From Deinococcus puniceus (GTDB taxonomy: Bacteria; Deinococcota; Deinococci; Deinococcales; Deinococcaceae), in NCBI RefSeq assembly GCF_001644565.1, contig NZ_CP011387.1, forward strand, positions 2,278,501 through 2,342,500: a stretch of DNA of 64,000 bases, in the 5' to 3' direction. Position numbers and translations under genes: made by a program. The notes under the pieces were generated by a model. That model ran no database searches. It was given only the letters and a program-made list of their open reading frames with translations, and was not told the origin of the DNA. Position 1 is the stretch's first letter. Every line of letters begins with the position of its first letter. This document shows, one piece after another, positions 33,526-49,252 of this stretch.

Positions 33526-35262
33526 ATGACCCACACTCCCCCATCCAATCCCACCCAATCCAACTCCACCCAGCGCAAAACCGCCCTGATCATCGGCTCC
33601 GGCATCGGCGGCCTGAGCCTCGGCATCCGGCTGCAAAGCCTCGGATTTAATACCACCATTCTGGAAAAGCTGGACGCTCCGGGTGGGCGGGCCTACCAGA
33701 AACGCACCGAAGACGGCTACGTGTTCGACATGGGGCCAACCGTCATAACAGTGCCGCACTTTATTGAAGAATTGTTTGCGCTGGAACGTGACCGGGCCGC
33801 GCTGACCACGCCCGATTATCCGGCGCATGTGCTGGAAAACGAGAGAGTACGCGAAGGCGAGAGCGGCGGCCCGCGCACCCGCGACTACGTGAAACTGGTG
33901 CCGATTTTGCCCTTCTACCGCATCTACTTCGATGACGGCACCTATTTCGACTACGACGGCGACCCCGACTCCACCCGCCGCCAGATTCTGGAACTGGCCC
34001 CCGATGATCTGGCAGGCTACGAGCGCTTTCACAAGGACGCCGGAGCCATCTTCGAGCGCGGCTTTTTGGAACTGGGCTACACGCACTTTGGCGATATGCC
34101 GACCATGTTGCGCGTGGTGCCCGACCTTATGAAACTGGACGCCGTGCGAACGCTGTTCAGCTTTACCAGCAAGTATTTCCAGTCGCCCAAACTGCGGCAG
34201 GTGTTCAGCTTTGAAACGCTGCTGGTGGGCGGCAATCCCCTGAGCGTGCCCGCGATCTACGCCATGATTCACTTCGTCGAAAAGACATGGGGGATTCATT
34301 ACGCGATGGGCGGCACAGGCGCGTTGGTACGGGCCTTCGTACAAAAGTTCGAGGAACTGGGCGGCCAGATACGCTACGGCGCGGAAGTGGAGCGCGTGCT
34401 GGTGAGCGACGCCAAAGGCAAGCCAGTCAAACGGCCCACCGGGGCGCGGGTGGCGCGGGGCGTGGCGCTGGCGGGCGGCGAGGAACTGCACGCCGACATC
34501 ACGGTCAGCAACGGCGACTGGGCCAACCTCTATCTGAAGCTGGTGCCGCCGCAAGCCCGCCTCGTCAACAGCGATGTGCGCGTGCGGGCCGCCCGCCAGA
34601 GCATGAGCCTGCTGGTCATCTACTTCGGATTTCGGCGCGACGGCCCCAACGACCGCCCGCTGGATTTGCGCCACCACAACATCATTCTGGGGCCACGTTA
34701 CGAAGAACTGCTGACCGAAATCTTTGGTCAGAAGGTGCTGAGCAAGGACTTCAGCCAGTACTTGCATGTACCTACCCTGACTGACCCGACGTTGGCCCCG
34801 GAAGGCCACCACGCCGCCTATACGCTGGTGCCCGTGCCGCACAATGCCAGCGGCCTAGACTGGAGTGTAGAGGGGCCAAAACTGGTGGAGCGCGTTTACG
34901 ACTTTCTGGAGGAACGGGGCTATATTCCCAACTTGCGGGAGCGCCTGACGCACAGCGAATACATCACGCCCGACTACTTTGAAGGCACGCTGGACGCCTA
35001 TATGGGCAACGCCTTCGGGCCAGAGCCGACGCTGATCCAGAGCGCGTATTTCCGGCCCCACAACCGCAGCGAAGACGTGCGGAACCTGTATTTGGTGGGC
35101 GCGGGCGCACAGCCCGGTGCAGGCACCCCCAGCGTGATGATGAGCGCCAAGATGACAGCCCGCCTGATCGCGCAGGACTTCGGCATTCACCCAGACATTC
35201 TGGGCGGCCCGGACGAAGTGGCGGCGCAGGCGGAGCCGGACGCGGTGGGCGCGGCGGACTGA
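33526..35262 (+). CDS. crtI: Phytoene desaturase CrtI
   Basis: CrtI desaturates phytoene stepwise to lycopene, using FAD and quinone or oxygen as acceptors. The 578-residue protein has the dinucleotide-binding motif [17 protein letters not shown], then [11 protein letters not shown] near the N-terminus. The C-terminal signature [23 protein letters not shown] is that of bacterial CrtI. It is somewhat longer than the usual 490-510 residues because of a loop around residues 100-125 and a C-terminal Ala/Glu/Asp tail. I chose the ATG at 33526, preceded by CGAGG; the N-terminus is Pro/Thr/Ser/Asn-rich before the FAD motif. Confidence 0.95.
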   Translation: MTHTPPSNPTQSNSTQRKTALIIGSGIGGLSLGIRLQSLGFNTTILEKLDAPGGRAYQKRTEDGYVFDMGPTVITVPHFIEELFALERDRAALTTPDYPAHVLENERVREGESGGPRTRDYVKLVPILPFYRIYFDDGTYFDYDGDPDSTRRQILELAPDDLAGYERFHKDAGAIFERGFLELGYTHFGDMPTMLRVVPDLMKLDAVRTLFSFTSKYFQSPKLRQVFSFETLLVGGNPLSVPAIYAMIHFVEKTWGIHYAMGGTGALVRAFVQKFEELGGQIRYGAEVERVLVSDAKGKPVKRPTGARVARGVALAGGEELHADITVSNGDWANLYLKLVPPQARLVNSDVRVRAARQSMSLLVIYFGFRRDGPNDRPLDLRHHNIILGPRYEELLTEIFGQKVLSKDFSQYLHVPTLTDPTLAPEGHHAAYTLVPVPHNASGLDWSVEGPKLVERVYDFLEERGYIPNLRERLTHSEYITPDYFEGTLDAYMGNAFGPEPTLIQSAYFRPHNRSEDVRNLYLVGAGAQPGAGTPSVMMSAKMTARLIAQDFGIHPDILGGPDEVAAQAEPDAVGAAD

Positions 35263-35299
35263 GGGTCGGACTGAGGGAGCAGTGTGAGGGGGCGGGAAG

Positions 35300-35331
35300 G
35301 CGTCTAAGGGTCTAGGGTCGAAGGGTCTAAC
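35300..35331. repeat. R3-type arm
   Basis: GCGTCTAAGGGTCTAGGGTC continues with GAAGGGTCTAA, a clear single arm of the family, next to a terminator-like hairpin. Confidence 0.6.
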
Positions 35332-35345
35332 AACAGAACACGAAC

Positions 35346-35384
35346 AGGGCCAGCAGCTGAGGCGTCCCCCGCTGCTGGCCCCAC
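35346..35384 (+). terminator. Hairpin between convergent crtI and protease genes
   Basis: GGGCCAGCAG (35347-35356) pairs perfectly with CTGCTGGCCC (35372-35381). No clean T-tract follows on either side, so terminator function is likely but not certain. Confidence 0.55.
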
Positions 35385-35406
35385 TCTTGGTTGTGCTTGT
35401 TTGGCC

Positions 35407-36234
35407 TTAGCGGGGGTACATGAAGTTGATGTTGGCCTTGTCGGTGGTGCTGTAGCCGTTGCGCTGGCCCATGCGGTTGAGGTCTACGCTGGCGTCGAGC
35501 GGCTTGATCGCCAGTTTGCCGTCGAAGGTGGCGGGGTAGTGCATGATGGAATCGAAGTCGTAGGTGCCGTAGCCTTTGCTGCCGCTGCGAATCTGGTACT
35601 GAGATTGCCAGTCGGCGGGAATATTGTTCCACTGAATCTGCACGAACTGGTCGCGGTCAGGGCGGGTCTGCTCATGGAACAGGCCCAGCGTGTGCCCAAA
35701 TTCGTGAATGATGGTACCGGTGGTGCAGCGGTCAGCCAGCGTGATGGTCTGCCGTCCGCCCGTCATGCCGAGGCCGCTGGCGCAGCTTGTCCCTGTGTTG
35801 TACGTGATTTGCACGTAGTTGCTCTGAGTGGTACGCGGCTTCACGATCATGTTGGTGGTGCTGCCGATGGTGGCGGCGGCCTGTGCCACGCGGTCACGAA
35901 TGGCCTGCGGAACGTTGCTGGCGAAGGTATACGGAATGGTGCGGGCCGTCCAGCGCAGGCGGGTATCGATGACATACGTTCCCAGCGGCGTCAAGTCGTT
36001 CAGGTCGGCCAGAATGATGTCGTCTTCCAGCAGCAGATAGCCGTCTCTGACGATTCCGGTGACCTGTTGGCGCGTGCCGTCTTCCAAGATCAGGGTGGCG
36101 GGCCGGGTTTCGGGTGCAGTGGCAGCTACAGCTCCGGTGGGCGTGGTCACGGCTTGAGGAGTGTCTTGGGGGGCCGTGGAACAGGCGGCCAAGAGCGCGG
36201 ACAGGGACAACACGGCGGGCAATCGTGAACGCAT
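35407..36234 (-). CDS. Astacin-like (M12A) zinc metalloprotease, lipoprotein
   Basis: This 275-residue exported protease has a lipoprotein signal (L-S-L-S-A-L-L-A-A-C, lipobox Cys near residue 16). The astacin zinc motif is intact: T-I-I-H-E-F-G-H-T-L-G-L-F-H-E-Q-T-R-P-D-R-D. The Met-turn region S-I-M-H-Y-P-A-T-F follows at the expected distance. The chain starts from R-W-T-A-R-T-I-P-Y-T-F, as in mature astacins (R-W-P.. I-P-Y). An N-terminal stretch of about 90 residues may be a propeptide. Substrates are presumably extracellular proteins. The ATG at 36234 follows GGAGG. Confidence 0.92.
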   Translation of the reverse strand: MRSRLPAVLSLSALLAACSTAPQDTPQAVTTPTGAVAATAPETRPATLILEDGTRQQVTGIVRDGYLLLEDDIILADLNDLTPLGTYVIDTRLRWTARTIPYTFASNVPQAIRDRVAQAAATIGSTTNMIVKPRTTQSNYVQITYNTGTSCASGLGMTGGRQTITLADRCTTGTIIHEFGHTLGLFHEQTRPDRDQFVQIQWNNIPADWQSQYQIRSGSKGYGTYDFDSIMHYPATFDGKLAIKPLDASVDLNRMGQRNGYSTTDKANINFMYPR

Positions 36235-36410
36235 CAAAAAACCTCCGGAACAGGGGGCGAAGTGGGCAACAAACCGTTTTTTGCGGTACCCGGAAGATAG
36301 CGGGCGGGGTGTGAGTGGGGCGTGATGGACGGCGGTCAGGTTCTCCATAGTGGAAAACCTGACCGCTTTGTCTGCTTGAATTTAGCCTGGGTTTGCTGGG
36401 GCCAGAGCCT

Positions 36411-37268
36411 TCACGCCGTCCGCTCCCGCAGCCAATCCACCATCAGACCGCGCACTTCTTCCCGGCACTCGTCGTTCAGCAGTTCGTGGTAGCCGCCTTC
36501 AATCTCCACGAGGCGCTTGTCGGGGGCGGGCGCTTCCTGCATCAGACGCCGACTCCCGTTGATGTCGGTGATCTTGTCTTCGGTGCCGTGAACGATCAGG
36601 GTGGGCAGGTTCCAGCGGGCGGTGTGCGCCCACAGTTCGGCACTGAGTTGCAGCATGGACGCGCCGGTCAGCACAGGCACTTTGCCCTGATAAATGGATT
36701 TGTCGGCTTGATACGCGTCTATTTCAGCCTGCATCCGCGACAGGCTCGCCGTACCGAGATCGGTGGTGGCGAGGCCGGGGGCGATGCGGGCCAACCACGG
36801 AGCCAACCGCTTAAGCCACGCGGGTTCATTTTCGCCCACCAACAGGGCGGGGCTAGACAAGATGACGCCGCTGAGTCCACGCGGATCGCGGGCAATACTG
36901 CTGGCGGTAATCAGGCCGCCCAGCGAGTGCCCGAAGGCGAACAGCGGCCCCGGCAGCGCACGCAAGGCTTCCCGCGCCTTCAAGTGGTCTTCGGTGAGCT
37001 TATGGGCGCTGATCACCGCTCGCCGCCCCTCCGAAGCTCCGTGGCCGCGCTGATCGTAGCCGTACACAGCGAAGCCTGCCGCCTGCAAGGTAGGGATCAG
37101 GGTGTGATAGCGGTCTACGTAGCGCCCCGCGTATTCTCCGAAGCCGTGGGCCAACAACACTGTGCCGCGTGTGGTGGGCGTATGGGCGGCCCAGTTGTAG
37201 CCCTTCACGGGGGCGTCAAAACTCCAAGACTCGGGCGCGGGAGCGGCCACCACAGATTCAGCAGTCAT
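36411..37268 (-). CDS. Alpha/beta hydrolase, monoacylglycerol lipase-like
   Basis: The 285-residue hydrolase belongs to the lysophospholipase/monoacylglycerol lipase group (Hydrolase_4). [14 protein letters not shown] forms the oxyanion region and [15 protein letters not shown] follows. The nucleophile is in F-G-H-S-L-G-G, the acid is Asp in [10 protein letters not shown], and the base is His in [16 protein letters not shown] -10 element 5 nt before the ATG at 37268 supports this start; longer starts add unrelated sequence that overlaps the divergent OsmC gene. It likely recycles monoglycerides in the cytoplasm, the usual role of the family. Confidence 0.9.
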   Translation of the reverse strand: MTAESVVAAPAPESWSFDAPVKGYNWAAHTPTTRGTVLLAHGFGEYAGRYVDRYHTLIPTLQAAGFAVYGYDQRGHGASEGRRAVISAHKLTEDHLKAREALRALPGPLFAFGHSLGGLITASSIARDPRGLSGVILSSPALLVGENEPAWLKRLAPWLARIAPGLATTDLGTASLSRMQAEIDAYQADKSIYQGKVPVLTGASMLQLSAELWAHTARWNLPTLIVHGTEDKITDINGSRRLMQEAPAPDKRLVEIEGGYHELLNDECREEVRGLMVDWLRERTA

Positions 37269-37273
37269 ACGCG

Positions 37274-37279
37274 AGTGTA
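37274..37279 (-). promoter_or_regulatory. -10 element, leaderless
   Basis: TACACT, 5 nt before the ATG at 37268. Confidence 0.45.
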
Positions 37280-37350
37280 CGCTGCCGTATGGCGGGAAGC
37301 TAAAGAGTGAATAAATGCACAGGCCGAGGCAAAAGCGGGAAGCTAGGACT

Positions 37351-37788
37351 ATGGCAGATATCGCACGGAAGGCAAACGCGCAGTGGATGGGCAACCTGCG
37401 CGAAGGCAAAGGCACCATCAGCAGCGGCAGCGGCACGCTGAAGGACGCCCAGTATTCCTTCGGCACGCGCTTTGAAAACGGCGTGGGCACCAACCCCGAA
37501 GAACTGTTGGCCGCCGCCCACGCAGGCTGCTTTACCATGCAGCTTTCGGCGCTGCTGGCCGCTCACGGGCACGATCCCCAAGACGTGCGTACCGAGGCCA
37601 CCTGCGAAATGGTGCGCGACGGCGCAGGGTTCAAAATCAGCGCCATGAAACTGAGCGTGCGCGGCAAAGTCGGCAACATCGACGACGCCGAATTTCAGAA
37701 GCATGTGGTACAGGCCGCCGAAGTCTGCCCCCTCAGCCGCGTGATGAAGGGCAACGTAGAGATTAGTTACGACGCTGTATTGGAATAA
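37351..37788 (+). CDS. OsmC-family peroxiredoxin
   Basis: OsmC proteins reduce organic hydroperoxides with a cysteine pair. In this 145-residue protein the two redox cysteines are Cys60 ([11 protein letters not shown]) and Cys126 (A-A-E-V-C-P-L-S-R), with the conserved N-P-E-E-L upstream. The motif layout and length fit OsmC rather than Ohr. The ATG at 37351 is preceded by GGGAAGCTAGGACT. It is divergent from the lipase gene and ended by a strong terminator. It would add to the peroxide defence expected of this organism. Confidence 0.93.
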   Translation: MADIARKANAQWMGNLREGKGTISSGSGTLKDAQYSFGTRFENGVGTNPEELLAAAHAGCFTMQLSALLAAHGHDPQDVRTEATCEMVRDGAGFKISAMKLSVRGKVGNIDDAEFQKHVVQAAEVCPLSRVMKGNVEISYDAVLE

Positions 37789-37805
37789 ACAAGTTCAGCT
37801 CAGGA

Positions 37806-37832
37806 TGCCCCGGCTTCGGCTGGGGTTTTTTG
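37806..37832 (+). terminator. Terminator after osmC
   Basis: A CCCCGGC / GCTGGGG stem with a TTCG loop, followed by TTTTTT. Confidence 0.9.
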
Positions 37833-37936
37833 CTGGCTGCCGAATAGACCATGAAGGCTGTCCCACACGCCCTTATACCCTTGACCGTTAGGCAGCCCTA
37901 CGCCGTACAGCCCATGCCCCTTCTCCCCCGCCCCCG

Positions 37937-37942
37937 TATTCT
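37937..37942 (+). promoter_or_regulatory. -10 element, leaderless
   Basis: TATTCT, 7 nt before the ATG at 37950. Confidence 0.5.
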
Positions 37943-37949
37943 GCCCCCT

Positions 37950-38504
37950 ATGCCCACTCTCTTTTACCTGATCGGCCCTCCCGCTAGCGGCAAACGCACC
38001 ATCGGGCAACTGCTGGAGCGGCAGACCGGAGCCATACTGCTGGACAACCACCTCTGGAGCGATCCGATTTTCCGGGCGTGCGGCGTGACCGGGCATCATG
38101 AATTGCCTGTTGGCCTCGGCCCACTGCGGGAGCAGGTGCGGTTGGCGGTGATGGCTGCGGCCCGCCTCGCACCGCCGTCTGTGAGCCACATCTTCACCAA
38201 CTACCTGACAGCAGAGGCCAAAGAAGAGGAGACATTCGGGGGCATGGCAGAGTTGGCGAAGGCACGTGGGGCTGTGTTCGTGCCCGTTGTGCTGACCTGT
38301 GACCGCGAGGAACTGGCCCGCCGAATAGACCGCCCCGAACGGCAAGACCGCCTGAAGCTGAAGAATCCTGAATTGCTGGCTGCCCTGCTGGACACACGCG
38401 GCGCATTCGGCGCACCCGCTGGCGTGCCCGTGCTGGACACCACCGAGCTGGAGCCGGAAGCGGCGGCGCGGCAAATTGCGGCGTTGGGGGGCTGGAAGAT
38501 TTAG
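37950..38504 (+). CDS. P-loop small-molecule kinase-like protein
   Basis: This 184-residue protein begins with a P-loop (F-Y-L-I-G-P-P-A-S-G-K-R-T-I-G-Q-L-L) and has a lid-type Arg-rich segment (L-A-R-R-I-D-R-P-E-R-Q-D-R-L-K) and D-T-T-E-L near the end. The pattern is that of shikimate/gluconate/chloramphenicol-phosphotransferase-like kinases. L-L-D-N-H-L-W-S-D lies where the second strand would bind substrate. The substrate is unknown. The start is fixed by the leaderless -10; upstream in-frame ATGs precede the promoter. Confidence 0.8.
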   Translation: MPTLFYLIGPPASGKRTIGQLLERQTGAILLDNHLWSDPIFRACGVTGHHELPVGLGPLREQVRLAVMAAARLAPPSVSHIFTNYLTAEAKEEETFGGMAELAKARGAVFVPVVLTCDREELARRIDRPERQDRLKLKNPELLAALLDTRGAFGAPAGVPVLDTTELEPEAAARQIAALGGWKI

Positions 38505-38550
38505 GTTGTTGCTGAGTCGCGTAACAGCTTGAGCGTGTTGAGTTGGCGTG

Positions 38551-38656
38551 TAAACCCCCCCGTTGCTGGCGCAATACCCCCCCTTGAGGGGAGGACAAAA
38601 GCTGTTGCGCTCCCCTTGACTTGTACAGCTCCGCAGGAGAGCAGACTGGGGGGTTA
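38551..38656. repeat. R2-type repeat (C-tract, GTTGC core, G-tract)
   Basis: AAACCCCCCCGTTGCTGGCGC leads into CCCCCCCTTGAGGGGAGGAC; the other end is GGGGGGTTA, giving inverted C/G-tract termini about 105 bp apart. Related cores lie at 40756-40801 and 61290-61335. It fills most of the gap between the small kinase and aceF. Confidence 0.55.
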
Positions 38657-38702
38657 GGCCACCCTTGAACGTCGTCCATCAGGAAGGGAAACAATAAATC
38701 TT

Positions 38703-38730
38703 AAAAACCCCCACCAGATCGGCGGGGGCG
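38703..38730 (-). terminator. Terminator after aceF
   Basis: CCCCCGCC and GGTGGGGG form a stem around GATCT, followed by TTTTT on the minus strand. Confidence 0.88.
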
Positions 38731-38746
38731 ACTAAGATTCAGGCGT

Positions 38747-40633
<1,887 letters not shown>

Positions 40634-40697
40634 GAGGGTGACTCCTTGGGTGCGGTGGGGATGATGGGGAATTGAGGTTGCGTGCGCATAGGGGCTT

Positions 40698-40834
40698 GGT
40701 CTAAGGGTCGAGGGTCTAAGAGACTAAGGAGAGGTGTTGTTCTGGGATTCTGGGTCAACCCCCCCCCGTTGCTTTGCAACGCCCCCCCTTGAAGGGGAGG
40801 ACACAGGCCAGCAGTTCTTAGACCCTCAGACGCC
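40698..40834. repeat. R3 element with inverted arms, carrying an R2 copy
   Basis: The left arm GGTCTAAGGGTCGAGGGTC.. (40698-40728) and the right arm TTCTTAGACCCTCAGACGCC (40815-40834) are inverted copies of the R3 motif. Between them, positions 40756-40801 are an R2 core (C-tract, GTTGCTTTGCAAC palindrome, C-tract, GAAGGGGAGGAC). The right arm begins two bases after the aceE stop codon. Confidence 0.65.
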
Positions 40835-40835
40835 T

Positions 40836-43559
<2,724 letters not shown>

Positions 43560-43565
43560 GCGTGC

Positions 43566-43571
43566 AGTCTA
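43566..43571 (-). promoter_or_regulatory. -10 element of aceE, leaderless
   Basis: TAGACT, 6 nt before the ATG at 43559. Confidence 0.5.
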
Positions 43572-43687
43572 AGCCCCGGCATTCACCGCTTCCAACAGGC
43601 TATTGTCCGCTTACCCACCAGTTAGAATGGTAGGTGAAGGGAGTCGGGCAGGCGAATGGGGGAAGTCAGAGCAGGCCGGGGGAATCT

Positions 43688-43765
43688 ATGCGAAAAATCA
43701 TCTACCACGCCCAGAGCACCCTGAATGGGCGGATCGCCAACGCGGCAAGCATGGAGAAGCCCTAG
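43688..43765 (+). pseudogene. 25-codon remnant of a RibD/DHFR-like gene, or leader peptide
   Basis: This short frame begins M-R-K-I-I-Y-H-A-Q-S-T-L-N-G-R-I-A-N-A and ends at a TAG immediately before the lysR ATG. The N-terminus closely resembles dihydrofolate-reductase-like (RibD C-terminal domain) proteins, which start M-R-K-I-I-Y and continue S-L-D-G-x-I-A. The rest of that domain is missing. A good Shine-Dalgarno (GGGGGAA) precedes it. It is probably a gene remnant, but the stop-start junction means its translation could be coupled to lysR. Confidence 0.5.
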
Positions 43766-44683
<918 letters not shown>

Positions 44684-44693
44684 GCAAATATCC

Positions 44694-45206
44694 ATGAATC
44701 GGGTGCTGATCGTGGGCAGCCCCGGCGCAGGCAAAAGCACTCTTGCCAAAAAACTGGCGGCCCGAACGGGATTGCCCCTCATTCATTTGGACGAGTTGTA
44801 CTGGAACCCCGGCTGGGTCAAGGTTGAACGGACAGTGTGGCAACAGCGCTTGGCCGAGGCGTTGGCCCAAGAACGCTGGATTCTAGACGGCAATTTCAGT
44901 CCGACGCTGCGGGAGCGGGCCTTACGCGCCGATCTGGTGCTGTTTCTGATGCCGCCGCGCCTGCTGTGCCTGTGGCGGGCCTTCTGGCGGGAACGTCTGA
45001 ATCTGCGTCCTCACGCTCGCCACGATGGAGCCAAATGGCCGTCCCGCGCCCTGTTGCAAGACATCTGGCAGTTTCCACCGCAGGCCCAACGACAGCGGCA
45101 AGAGTTGGCGCAAGTGCCGCATCTGAAAGTCGTGGTTCTGCGCTCAGACGCCGAAATTCGGGGCTGGCTGGCAGGGCAGCCAGTCCATGCAGGTCATAAG
45201 GCTTAG
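44694..45206 (+). CDS. P-loop protein, topology-modulation/adenylate-kinase-like
   Basis: This 170-residue protein has the P-loop [18 protein letters not shown], then [25 protein letters not shown] and [11 protein letters not shown]. This series is characteristic of the DNA-topology-modulation (FlaR-like) and adenylate-kinase-related group. The biochemical activity is usually untested. The start could also be the ATG at 44673, which overlaps the lysR stop; I prefer 44694 because family members begin M-N-x-V-L-I-V-G. It is probably co-transcribed with lysR. Confidence 0.83.
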   Translation: MNRVLIVGSPGAGKSTLAKKLAARTGLPLIHLDELYWNPGWVKVERTVWQQRLAEALAQERWILDGNFSPTLRERALRADLVLFLMPPRLLCLWRAFWRERLNLRPHARHDGAKWPSRALLQDIWQFPPQAQRQRQELAQVPHLKVVVLRSDAEIRGWLAGQPVHAGHKA

Positions 45207-45262
45207 GCCGTGTTAATTAGCGCGGGCTGAGGGCTTTTGCAGCCTTTCCCCCTTTCATCTAA

Positions 45263-45279
45263 GTACGCCCAGAGCGTAA
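45263..45279 (+). promoter_or_regulatory. Candidate RDRM (DdrO operator) at uvrB
   Basis: GTACGC-CCAGA-GCGTAA is a 17-bp imperfect palindrome of the same size and half-site layout as the radiation/desiccation response motif. It overlaps TAAACT (45277-45282), a -10 element placed 6 nt before the uvrB ATG, so a bound repressor would block transcription. Confidence 0.6.
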
Positions 45280-45288
45280 ACTAGGGGG

Positions 45289-47310
<2,022 letters not shown>

Positions 47311-47331
47311 CGCCCTGACAACCACACCACA

Positions 47332-47360
47332 GGGGCCGCATCTGCTGGATATGCGGCCCC
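47332..47360 (+). terminator. Hairpin after uvrB
   Basis: GGGGCCGCAT and ATGCGGCCCC form a perfect 10-bp stem without a T-tract. It is possibly a terminator or RNA-stabilising hairpin. Confidence 0.45.
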
Positions 47361-47379
47361 GCCCATCTGACTGACCCAC

Positions 47380-47385
47380 TACCCT
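47380..47385 (+). promoter_or_regulatory. -10 element, leaderless
   Basis: TACCCT, 6 nt before the ATG at 47392. Confidence 0.5.
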
Positions 47386-47391
47386 ACAGGC

Positions 47392-48318
47392 ATGCTGAAT
47401 CTGCCACGTCCGTTTGCGGGCTTGCTCTTGGCCGCCCTCTCTAGCGCGGCGCTGTCGACGGCCTCTGCCGCCGGAATCTTAGGCACCCGCGACAGTTTTT
47501 ATAACAGCCCGTTTTGCCGCCAATACAGTTGTAGCGAACCCTACCGCAACGGCCAGAACTGGATCTATAACCTGAATACCGGAGACCGGGCTTTTATCCG
47601 GCGCGAGAATGACGACGCGCAGGGCCGAATTGAACTGATGGCGATTTTTATCGACGAGGACGCCTTTTACGCCGAAACAGACCGAGCCACCTTCGCCAAT
47701 CTGCAACGCACGGCCATAGGGTACGCCGCCTTCACAGGCCGTATCGAACCCTGCTACGGGGCCACCTCCGAGCGCCTGCTCAGCAGTTATCCGGCTCCCA
47801 ACGCCCGCTCTATTTTGTGCGTGCGGGACGGTGGGCAAACGGCTATTGCACTCTTGGCCGACTTGACTTACACGAACTACAGCGCTCCGGCTCCGGCGCG
47901 TGCGGCCACAACCACAAACAACGCGGCGCTCAAGCTGCTGGATTGGTCGTTCACATCCTGCCGCAGCAACCGGGGCGTCACGGCCTACCTGCCGCTGGGT
48001 GAGGGCGCGGCCTGCACCCTGCGGGTCAATACTGTGCCCAACGGACGGCGACTCATCAGCGCCAGCTTCGAATATGAACTGGAATATTACGTGGGCGGCG
48101 CTACCGCCAAGCTCCGCCTTCCGGGGCGCGATACGTATGCGGTGGGCGGCGGCGGCAACGTGAAATTGGCGCAGCAGGGCGGCAGCTTCAGCTTTACTTT
48201 GCCCCTGAACGTGCGTGCCCGTGCAGACCGCCGCTATGTACGGGTGGGAGCCATCGGCACGCTGGTGTTTGATGACGGCACGAGTAAAAAAGTGTACGAG
48301 CCATTGGATATTCGTTAA
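47392..48318 (+). CDS. Secreted protein of unknown function
   Basis: This 308-residue protein has a signal peptide (A-G-L-L-L-A-A-L-S-S-A-A-L-S-T-A-S-A-A). The mature part has six cysteines in its first two-thirds (including C-R-Q-Y-S-C) and two more in the second half, suggesting several disulfides in an exported fold. The C-terminal half is beta-rich with V-G-A-I-G-T-L-V-F-D-D-G-T-S-K-K-V-Y. I do not recognise the family. Transcription appears leaderless and monocistronic. Confidence 0.75.
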   Translation: MLNLPRPFAGLLLAALSSAALSTASAAGILGTRDSFYNSPFCRQYSCSEPYRNGQNWIYNLNTGDRAFIRRENDDAQGRIELMAIFIDEDAFYAETDRATFANLQRTAIGYAAFTGRIEPCYGATSERLLSSYPAPNARSILCVRDGGQTAIALLADLTYTNYSAPAPARAATTTNNAALKLLDWSFTSCRSNRGVTAYLPLGEGAACTLRVNTVPNGRRLISASFEYELEYYVGGATAKLRLPGRDTYAVGGGGNVKLAQQGGSFSFTLPLNVRARADRRYVRVGAIGTLVFDDGTSKKVYEPLDIR

Positions 48319-48324
48319 CAACCC

Positions 48325-48363
48325 CAAAAAGCAGAGGCTAGGGATGTTCTCCCCGGCCTCTGC
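48325..48363 (-). terminator. Terminator for the small gene at 48380
   Basis: GCAGAGGC / GCCTCTGC stem, followed by TTTTTGG on the minus strand. Confidence 0.8.
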
Positions 48364-48379
48364 CTGCTGTATGTAGAGT

Positions 48380-48601
48380 TTAGCCTTGCTTGCTGGCCGG
48401 AACCGAGCGGGCTTCTTCCACATCCTGCTTTTCTTTGTGGCCCTCATGCTCGTTGTTGCGGGCGGCGGTGGCCTCGCGGTCATTCGCGCCTTTCAAATTG
48501 GGCTTGTGGCCGTCGTCGATTTCGTGCACTTCCTTCTTGTTGCGGTCAAACTGATCGGGAAGGCTGGTGTGGCCCTTGTTCTTGTCGTCTTTGTCTGGCA
48601 T
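48380..48601 (-). CDS. Small hydrophilic Lys/Asp/Glu/His-rich protein
   Basis: This 73-residue protein contains almost no hydrophobic residues. It is rich in Lys, Asp, Glu, Asn and His (M-P-D-K-D-D-K-N-K-G-H, N-N-E-H-E-G-H-K-E-K-Q). The composition is that of a hydrophilin-like, intrinsically disordered protein; such proteins often accumulate under desiccation, but there is no sequence motif to prove it. The ATG at 48601 gives the most compact reading. It has its own terminator, which supports it being a real gene. Confidence 0.6.
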   Translation of the reverse strand: MPDKDDKNKGHTSLPDQFDRNKKEVHEIDDGHKPNLKGANDREATAARNNEHEGHKEKQDVEEARSVPASKQG

Positions 48602-48701
48602 GGGGCAAGTGTGACAGCCGCACACATGGGTCAGACAAGCCGAAGCTCAAGCGACGTTTACGAACAGGGCAAGATGAAGGGGATGCCAAGCCCGCAGGCC
48701 G

Positions 48702-49214
48702 CTAGTTCTGCTGGGTCAGCGTGCAGCGTCCCAGCCGCAACCCTGCCGCCGCTGCCGCGAGGTCTGCCGGATCAGGGGTGGCGCTGGCAACAGCAAACGC
48801 TTCTTCCAAGCGGGCCGCCACTTGCGGGGCCGTGCCGCTGACCAGCACGCCCTCCCCTGCCCCGGCAGTGAGCCTACCCACCCGCACACACGCCAGCGCC
48901 AGCCCACCTTCGGCCACTTCTTTCAAGTCCAGCGCCACTACGGACTGGGCGGCGGAATCGTACAGCAGCACGCCCCGGTCTGCGCGGAATGTCCATGCAC
49001 CGTCCAATTGGGGGGCGTCTGCACTCAGCTTCAACACGGTCTGGAATTGCTCGCCGTCTGCAGTGGTTCCGGCCAAGACCCAGGCCTGACCGGACTGCAC
49101 CGGGGCCGAAGCAGGCAGGCGCGTGGGCGCAGGCGGCAGCACTCGCCCGCCGCCCGAACCGCCTGCCACAGCAGAGGAAGAGACCATCAGGCAGGCCAGC
49201 AAAAAGGAACGCAT
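48702..49214 (-). CDS. Secreted protein of unknown function
   Basis: This 170-residue protein has a short signal peptide (M-R-S-F-L-L-A-C-L-M-V-S-S-S-A-V-A-G-G). The mature part starts Gly/Pro/Ala-rich, then has alternating beta-strand-like and Ala-rich helical stretches, with two cysteines (A-C-V-R-V and R-C-T-L). No family is recognised. TAGGCT lies 6 nt before the ATG (minus strand, 49221-49226), supporting this start and a leaderless transcript. Confidence 0.7.
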   Translation of the reverse strand: MRSFLLACLMVSSSAVAGGSGGGRVLPPAPTRLPASAPVQSGQAWVLAGTTADGEQFQTVLKLSADAPQLDGAWTFRADRGVLLYDSAAQSVVALDLKEVAEGGLALACVRVGRLTAGAGEGVLVSGTAPQVAARLEEAFAVASATPDPADLAAAAAGLRLGRCTLTQQN

Positions 49215-49220
49215 GGCCCC

Positions 49221-49226
49221 AGCCTA
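49221..49226 (-). promoter_or_regulatory. -10 element, leaderless
   Basis: TAGGCT, 6 nt before the ATG at 49214. Confidence 0.5.
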
Positions 49227-49252
49227 CAGGTCAGCGGGCGCGGCCTCAGCGT

